The notes below the pieces were generated by a model. It ran no database searches, was not told the origin of the DNA, and worked only from the letters and a program-made list of their open reading frames with translations. The translations under genes were made by a program, and so were the position numbers. DNA of 64,000 nt from NCBI GenBank assembly GCA_964629475.1, contig CAZVQW010000013.1, positions 1-64,000 on the forward strand, read 5' to 3'. Below, in pieces: positions 59,577 to 64,000 of the stretch (the first letter of the stretch is position 1; each line of letters begins with the position of its first letter). Origin of the DNA: SMWD01 sp964629475 (lineage in GTDB: Bacteria > Pseudomonadota > Gammaproteobacteria > Steroidobacterales > GCA-2729495).

Positions 59577-61027
59577 CCGGTTCCCCCAACGGTCAACCCG
59601 TCAACCCGCAAAGTAGGCTGGCCAACGCCAACCGGCACAGACTGCCCATCCTTGCCGCAGACACCGATGCCGGTATCGAGTTCGAGATCGTTACCGACCA
59701 TCGAAACCTTGTGCAGCACAGAAGGCCCATCCCCGACCAGTGTCGCGCCCTTGACGGGCGCACCGATCCGGCCGCCTTCAATCAGGTACGACTCACTGGC
59801 TGAGAACACGAACTTGCCGGACGTGATATCGACCTGACCGCCGCCAAAATTCTTCGCATAAATACCTTTATCGACGGATGAAATGATCTCTCCGGGATCG
59901 CTGTCACCGGCCAGCATGTAAGTATTGGTCATGCGCGGTATAGGCAAATGCGCAAACGACTGCCGCCGGCCGTTACCGGTCGACTCTACGCCCATGAGGC
60001 GCGCATTCATTCGATCCTGCATGTAACCGCACAATTTGCCCTGCTCGATCAGCACGGTACGTTGTGTCAGCACCCCTTCATCGTCGATATTCAGCGAACC
60101 GCGCCGGCCGTCAAGGATGCCGTCATCGACGATCGTGCACAGCCCGGATGCAACCTTCTCGCCGACCCGCCCCGAAAACGCCGAGGTACCCTTGCGGTTG
60201 AAATCACCTTCCAGGCCATGACCGATCGCCTCGTGCAACAACACGCCAGGCCAGCCCGGACCGAGCACCACAACCATCTCCCCCGCCGGGGCAGGTACCG
60301 CATCGAGATTAACGAGCGCCTGACGCACGGCTTCGCGCGCATATCCCATCGGCCGATCGGCATCGAGAAAATACGCATAATCAAACCGACCGCCACCGCC
60401 GGCATAACCCTGTTCGCGCTTGCCGTTGTCTTCGACAATGACCGAAACATTCAGGCGAACGAGCGGCCGAACATCGGCAGCCAGTATGCCGTCGCTCGAA
60501 CAAACCAGGATTAAATCCTGTACACCGGCCAGGCTCGCCATGACCTGTGTGACACGCGGATCGATCTTGCGCGTCTCGCGATCGATGTCCTGCAACAAGG
60601 CAACCTTGTCCGCTTCGCCCAATGAGGAAATCGGATCGACCGGCTCATACAAATGATGCCCGGACCGTGGTGCTGCGACCTGCACCCGACCCTGGCTGCC
60701 GCTGCGCGCGATGGCGCCGGCCGCCGTCGCTGCCTGCATCAATGCCGGCAGCGCAAGCTCATCGGAATACGCAAAGCCGGTCTTCTCGCCGGCCATGGCC
60801 CGCACACCAACACCCTGATCGAGGTTATAGCTGCCTTCCTTGACGATACCGTCCTCGAGCGACCACGACTCGTGCCGCGTAACCTGAAAATACAGATCTG
60901 CGCTGTCGACGCCATTTTGCATCAAGGCATTCAACGCACGATCGAGATGCGTATCTTCGAGACCGGTCGGCGCAAGCAGCGATTGCCGCGCGATCTGAAT
61001 CGGGTTCGAGTCGTCAGTATGAGTCAA
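59573..61027 (-). CDS. tldD: metalloprotease TldD
   Basis: Catalytic subunit of the TldD/TldE protease, 484 residues. Zinc motif HEAIGHGLEGD (about residue 268) is intact, with 'WPGVLLHEAIGHG' and downstream 'GYMQDRMNARLMGVESTGNGRRQSF' (MNARLMGVESTGNGRR). 'SDELALPALMQAATAAGAIA' is also family-like. The start is TTG 61027. With pmbA at 57638, both parts of the complex are in the window, in the same direction and separated by purE. Downstream of the yhdP-like gene, as is common in gammaproteobacteria. Confidence 0.95.
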   Translation of the reverse strand: MTHTDDSNPIQIARQSLLAPTGLEDTHLDRALNALMQNGVDSADLYFQVTRHESWSLEDGIVKEGSYNLDQGVGVRAMAGEKTGFAYSDELALPALMQAATAAGAIARSGSQGRVQVAAPRSGHHLYEPVDPISSLGEADKVALLQDIDRETRKIDPRVTQVMASLAGVQDLILVCSSDGILAADVRPLVRLNVSVIVEDNGKREQGYAGGGGRFDYAYFLDADRPMGYAREAVRQALVNLDAVPAPAGEMVVVLGPGWPGVLLHEAIGHGLEGDFNRKGTSAFSGRVGEKVASGLCTIVDDGILDGRRGSLNIDDEGVLTQRTVLIEQGKLCGYMQDRMNARLMGVESTGNGRRQSFAHLPIPRMTNTYMLAGDSDPGEIISSVDKGIYAKNFGGGQVDITSGKFVFSASESYLIEGGRIGAPVKGATLVGDGPSVLHKVSMVGNDLELDTGIGVCGKDGQSVPVGVGQPTLRVDGLTVGGTG

Positions 61028-61065
61028 TGTCTTTATCCGGCTATTGGCTGAACGGGAATTCTACG

Positions 61066-64000
61066 TCATTGTTTCAGTGATTCGGTTACGGCATCGGAAA
61101 GATACGACTCGCAATTACGCAACGGCGTAACATCGAGGTCGTTGCCGCGTATTTGCTCAACAAGCGGATCGTCCCAGGATCCCGTCACGCGATAGTACGA
61201 TTCACCAAGCGTGCTCAGCGGCTTGTGAAAGATTTGCGAAAACAACAGCATCGCGGCACCAACCACCGGCCCACCGACGACCGTACCACCGACTGCAAGC
61301 AGGTTGGACACATGCGGCCGCACGACGGCGAGCTGATCATAGTCACGTGCCTCGATACCGGCCCGGCCGACGATGCCCATGTCGGCGACGGATCCTTCCA
61401 TGCCCAGGTTGCACGTATAGGCGTTACCGTCGTCAACCGTGAAATCCCCCTTGAGCGAATCGAAACCCAGTCCTTCGTCAAATACATCACTGAAATCAAA
61501 TGACAACCGGCGTGGCAAGGCGGCAAGACTGAGTACGCCAAGCAGGCGGCCGCCGCCCGGATCGACAGCCAGCAGCGAGCCATTTTTCATGCCGATCGAA
61601 AATTGACCGTCGGCTCGTTCCAGAAAATCGCCACGGGGACCGCCGAGCCATGTCAAATCACCCGTGGCATTAATTGATTCACCCTCGATGACCGGGTCAT
61701 AGCCCAGTGCAATCAATGCGGCCTCGATATCAGTACCGTTCAGAGTCAGCGCCAGCCGACTCTGCCGCAATGACTCATCATTTGGATCAACGAGCCACGT
61801 GGCATCGCCGTCAATCGTAAATGTCTGTGCCTGCATCCTGATTGGTTCGACAAGAATGCCTGCAGCGACACTCTTGATTGTCGTGCTCAGTGAACCGAAA
61901 TGCATATCGTTAATAATGAAATCCGCAGCCTCAATATTGACCGATGGAACTGCACGCGGATCGGCGGATTCAGCATCGCCCTGACCGTCCGATTCGGTAT
62001 CGACGAGCCAGAGCCGCTCCATGTCGAGATCAATCGGCCGCCCGGTGTCGAGATCGAGCGGCACCGTGATCTGTCCGGCGATGGCCGGTGCATCTAATAC
62101 TATCTGCCAGTTCTGCTCATCCTGGCGAGCATCGAGTTGCACTTCGGTAAACAACAGGCCGAATGCCGACAAGCGATCAATATCCAGGGTCGCTTCACGC
62201 CAGGTTTCCTGCCAGTCTGGCGGCGCCAGTCCAGCGTCGGCAGAATCATCCTCCGCATCACTCTCCATCAGCGTGAGCCAGTCGTCGAAGCGCACAAATT
62301 CCAGGTGACCGGATAATTCAACACCGCGTCCGGCCGGCAGGATTGCCGCCGCCGTTCCAGCATGAACGCCGCCACGTTTGATGCGCCAGGTCTCCTCGAC
62401 GGATTCCAGCTCGAAGGCCCAGGTCAGCGCCGAACGCAACCGGCCGCCTACCTCCAACTGGTCCTCGGCCGGAAATGCAATATCGATCTCAAATGCAGCC
62501 GGTTCGACAGGCTCCTTGGCCAGTGGCGCCGGCATCCGGCTTTCGACACCGATGAGATCGGAACGAGCGATGATATGAACCGGCGGTCGCACCTCCGGCT
62601 GCTGTTGCGGAATGAGCACCAGTGCATTCCAGTCCGCCGGCCCGTCAACCTGGCCGGCGAATGGCAGCGACAGCGCCTGCATCCAGCGTTCGACAGGCGT
62701 GCGGCCCGCGATCCGGATGATCTGACCATACAGGTCGCTCGAGTCGGTGCCCGGTCGCATATCCAGTGTGACCGGTTCACCGAGTAATGTCGCGGTTATG
62801 CCATCGGCGTAGAAGCGTGTATTGCGAACTGTCACCGATCCATCGAGGTCAGCCAGACCCCAGTCAATCCCCGTCATCCCGAGGATCGTGCCGTTCGTGT
62901 CGAGCAACAAATCAAGTTTATATTCGGCCGGGCGCATGACCGGTACGACGAGTTGCAGATCGGCATTAATGGTTCCGCTACCGGTCACCTTACCGATGAT
63001 CGGACCGATTGCATCTGCGACGGGACTGCGCTGGAGGAAATTCAGCCCCGCGTCGACGGCCACCGGTTGCTGCTCGCTAATTTCAAGACGGCCCTTGCGC
63101 AGGTCTGCAATCCGGACATCGCTGTCACGAAAACCAATGCGCCCGATGCGGCCACTGTTGCGCTGCGATGCCAGACTGACACCATCGAATACGAGGCGCG
63201 CATCCATATTATCGATGCGTGGCCAACCATCTGCATAGTCGAGTATGCCGTCCTCGATATCGATATCGATATAAAATACGCCTTCATCGGCGTCGAACGG
63301 AAACTCGCGCAATGGCCCGCTGAATTCAATGTCGGCCCGCGAAACACGCCCGGCTACAAGCGCGCGGTCCAGCCAGCCGCCGACCTTGGGTGGAAACTTT
63401 TTCAGCGGCAGAAACGGCACAATGCCGCGTGCGTCACTGGCCGTGCCGGTTGCCATCAGGTCAATCCGCGGCGAGTCACCATTACGCGGCCAATCAAATT
63501 CAAAACGCGAATCACCCTCGATGAAAGCTGTTTGCACCCGGACGTTGTCGCTCAATACATGAATGACGTCATCGTTTACTCGCCAGACCAATAGCCCGGT
63601 CATACTTTGCGCCTCGAGAGGTGCCGTGAATAACGCGGGCAATTCCACCTCGATTGCCTGGCTGTCGACCTGAACACGACCACCATCGTCATCCGCAGCC
63701 AGCTCACCGCTGAGGCCACGTGTCGATATATCGCCCGCCAGACCGGTAACACCAATATCGGCAAACTGCAGGGCAACGATATATTTGGCCGGTGCATCGA
63801 TCATGCCGTGCATGTCGAATTTCAGGTTCTGCACATCTCCGGAGATCGCTTGGGGTAATTGCAGTTCCTCCGGCAGGCTATCAGTCAGCAAGCCTTCATA
63901 TTCGGCAACCCGAATAAACGGATACAGATCCTGCAAGCGCAGAAAAGTCGCATTGGCCTTGATGCTCAAACCGCGATCAGGCCCGGCCGGCTGTAACGCG
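61066..64000 (-). CDS. YhdP-like AsmA-family protein (5' end outside window)
   Basis: The frame continues to the right edge, so about 978 C-terminal residues are seen and the N-terminus, with its membrane anchor, is missing. YhdP proteins are AsmA-like inner-membrane-anchored bridges thought to move phospholipids to the outer membrane. The repeated pattern of alternating strands and the C-terminal 'GGGRLLGVLSLAALPRRLSF' and 'GTVVGGPVVGAAMLLFSQIF' stretches are typical. It is upstream of tldD by 38 bases in the same direction, a known arrangement. The TTG near 63969 is not a credible start because the frame is open beyond it. Confidence 0.9.
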   Translation of the reverse strand, partial: ALQPAGPDRGLSIKANATFLRLQDLYPFIRVAEYEGLLTDSLPEELQLPQAISGDVQNLKFDMHGMIDAPAKYIVALQFADIGVTGLAGDISTRGLSGELAADDDGGRVQVDSQAIEVELPALFTAPLEAQSMTGLLVWRVNDDVIHVLSDNVRVQTAFIEGDSRFEFDWPRNGDSPRIDLMATGTASDARGIVPFLPLKKFPPKVGGWLDRALVAGRVSRADIEFSGPLREFPFDADEGVFYIDIDIEDGILDYADGWPRIDNMDARLVFDGVSLASQRNSGRIGRIGFRDSDVRIADLRKGRLEISEQQPVAVDAGLNFLQRSPVADAIGPIIGKVTGSGTINADLQLVVPVMRPAEYKLDLLLDTNGTILGMTGIDWGLADLDGSVTVRNTRFYADGITATLLGEPVTLDMRPGTDSSDLYGQIIRIAGRTPVERWMQALSLPFAGQVDGPADWNALVLIPQQQPEVRPPVHIIARSDLIGVESRMPAPLAKEPVEPAAFEIDIAFPAEDQLEVGGRLRSALTWAFELESVEETWRIKRGGVHAGTAAAILPAGRGVELSGHLEFVRFDDWLTLMESDAEDDSADAGLAPPDWQETWREATLDIDRLSAFGLLFTEVQLDARQDEQNWQIVLDAPAIAGQITVPLDLDTGRPIDLDMERLWLVDTESDGQGDAESADPRAVPSVNIEAADFIINDMHFGSLSTTIKSVAAGILVEPIRMQAQTFTIDGDATWLVDPNDESLRQSRLALTLNGTDIEAALIALGYDPVIEGESINATGDLTWLGGPRGDFLERADGQFSIGMKNGSLLAVDPGGGRLLGVLSLAALPRRLSFDFSDVFDEGLGFDSLKGDFTVDDGNAYTCNLGMEGSVADMGIVGRAGIEARDYDQLAVVRPHVSNLLAVGGTVVGGPVVGAAMLLFSQIFHKPLSTLGESYYRVTGSWDDPLVEQIRGNDLDVTPLRNCESYLSDAVTESLKQ

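Noticed and set aside
1..64000. Prophage, genomic island or defence system
   Set aside because: No integrase, phage structural gene, restriction, toxin-antitoxin, Cas or other defence gene was recognised; genes and composition look chromosomal throughout.

Overview
The window looks like one scaffold of a draft genome from a gammaproteobacterium. It carries ygfB-pepP, zapA-6S RNA-fau-rpiA, rplM-rpsI, a Crp/Vfr-type regulator, djlA, tldD/pmbA and a YhdP-like AsmA protein, in sequences and arrangements typical of that class. It is GC-rich, with REP-type hairpins of the 'GTGGGAGCGGCTTTAGCCGCGA' kind between genes and one 100-N assembly gap at 49046-49145. The split glycine decarboxylase (GcvPA/GcvPB) and the stand-alone NrfD/FeS/multihaem module would fit a Chromatiales/Woeseiales/Steroidobacterales-like environmental lineage, but that placement is inference. 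No prophage, CRISPR array, transposase, rRNA or plasmid gene was found. Gene order is dense and mostly chromosomal core.

Layout. 1-4 kb: end of an unknown gene, a YbdG-like MscS channel, then an accessory redox patch (LLM flavin monooxygenase, MarR regulator, FMN-binding split-barrel protein). 4-8 kb: a three-gene respiratory module on the minus strand (Tat-exported 16-Cys ferredoxin, NrfD/DsrP-like quinone-site subunit, tetrahaem cytochrome c) and an isolated tatB. 8-20 kb: a membrane sensor with a degenerate GGDEF domain, a methyltransferase with a Cys-rich tail, a winged-helix/alpha-beta-hydrolase fusion, an M23 peptidase, a second LLM protein paralogous to the first, a phosphoesterase, a YgjP-like metallopeptidase and an aromatic amino acid decarboxylase-type PLP enzyme. 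20-34 kb: acyl-CoA synthetase, MetA, GNAT, GST, a lipoprotein methyltransferase, an MsbA-like ABC exporter, a second MarR paralogue, an RND exporter and a GGDEF-EAL protein.

34.4-47.0 kb is a run of ten minus-strand genes with short gaps or overlaps: ygfB, pepP, a 7TM inactive transglutaminase, an ATP-grasp ligase-like protein, gcvT, gcvH, gcvPA, gcvPB, a PfkB kinase and a 936-residue double-protease-domain PDZ protein of the Deg7/Nma111 type. 47-64 kb is housekeeping: zapB-like, zapA, 6S RNA, fau, a histone-H1-like basic protein interrupted by the gap, rpiA, tRNA-Gln, rpsI, rplM, a DUF481 outer-membrane protein, crp, rpe, djlA, purC, yihY, pmbA, purE, tldD and the 3' part of a yhdP-like gene that runs off the window.

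The most unexplained structure is between yihY and pmbA (57291-57603). Four sets of inverted repeats are nested so that two hairpins carry loops complementary to each other. Other points of interest are the NrfD/tetrahaem module with one CX3CH haem site, the paralogous LLM and MarR pairs, the Deg7/Nma111-like protein at the end of the glycine-cleavage run, a perfect 36-bp inverted repeat beside tRNA-Gln, and a near-consensus CRP site in front of crp.
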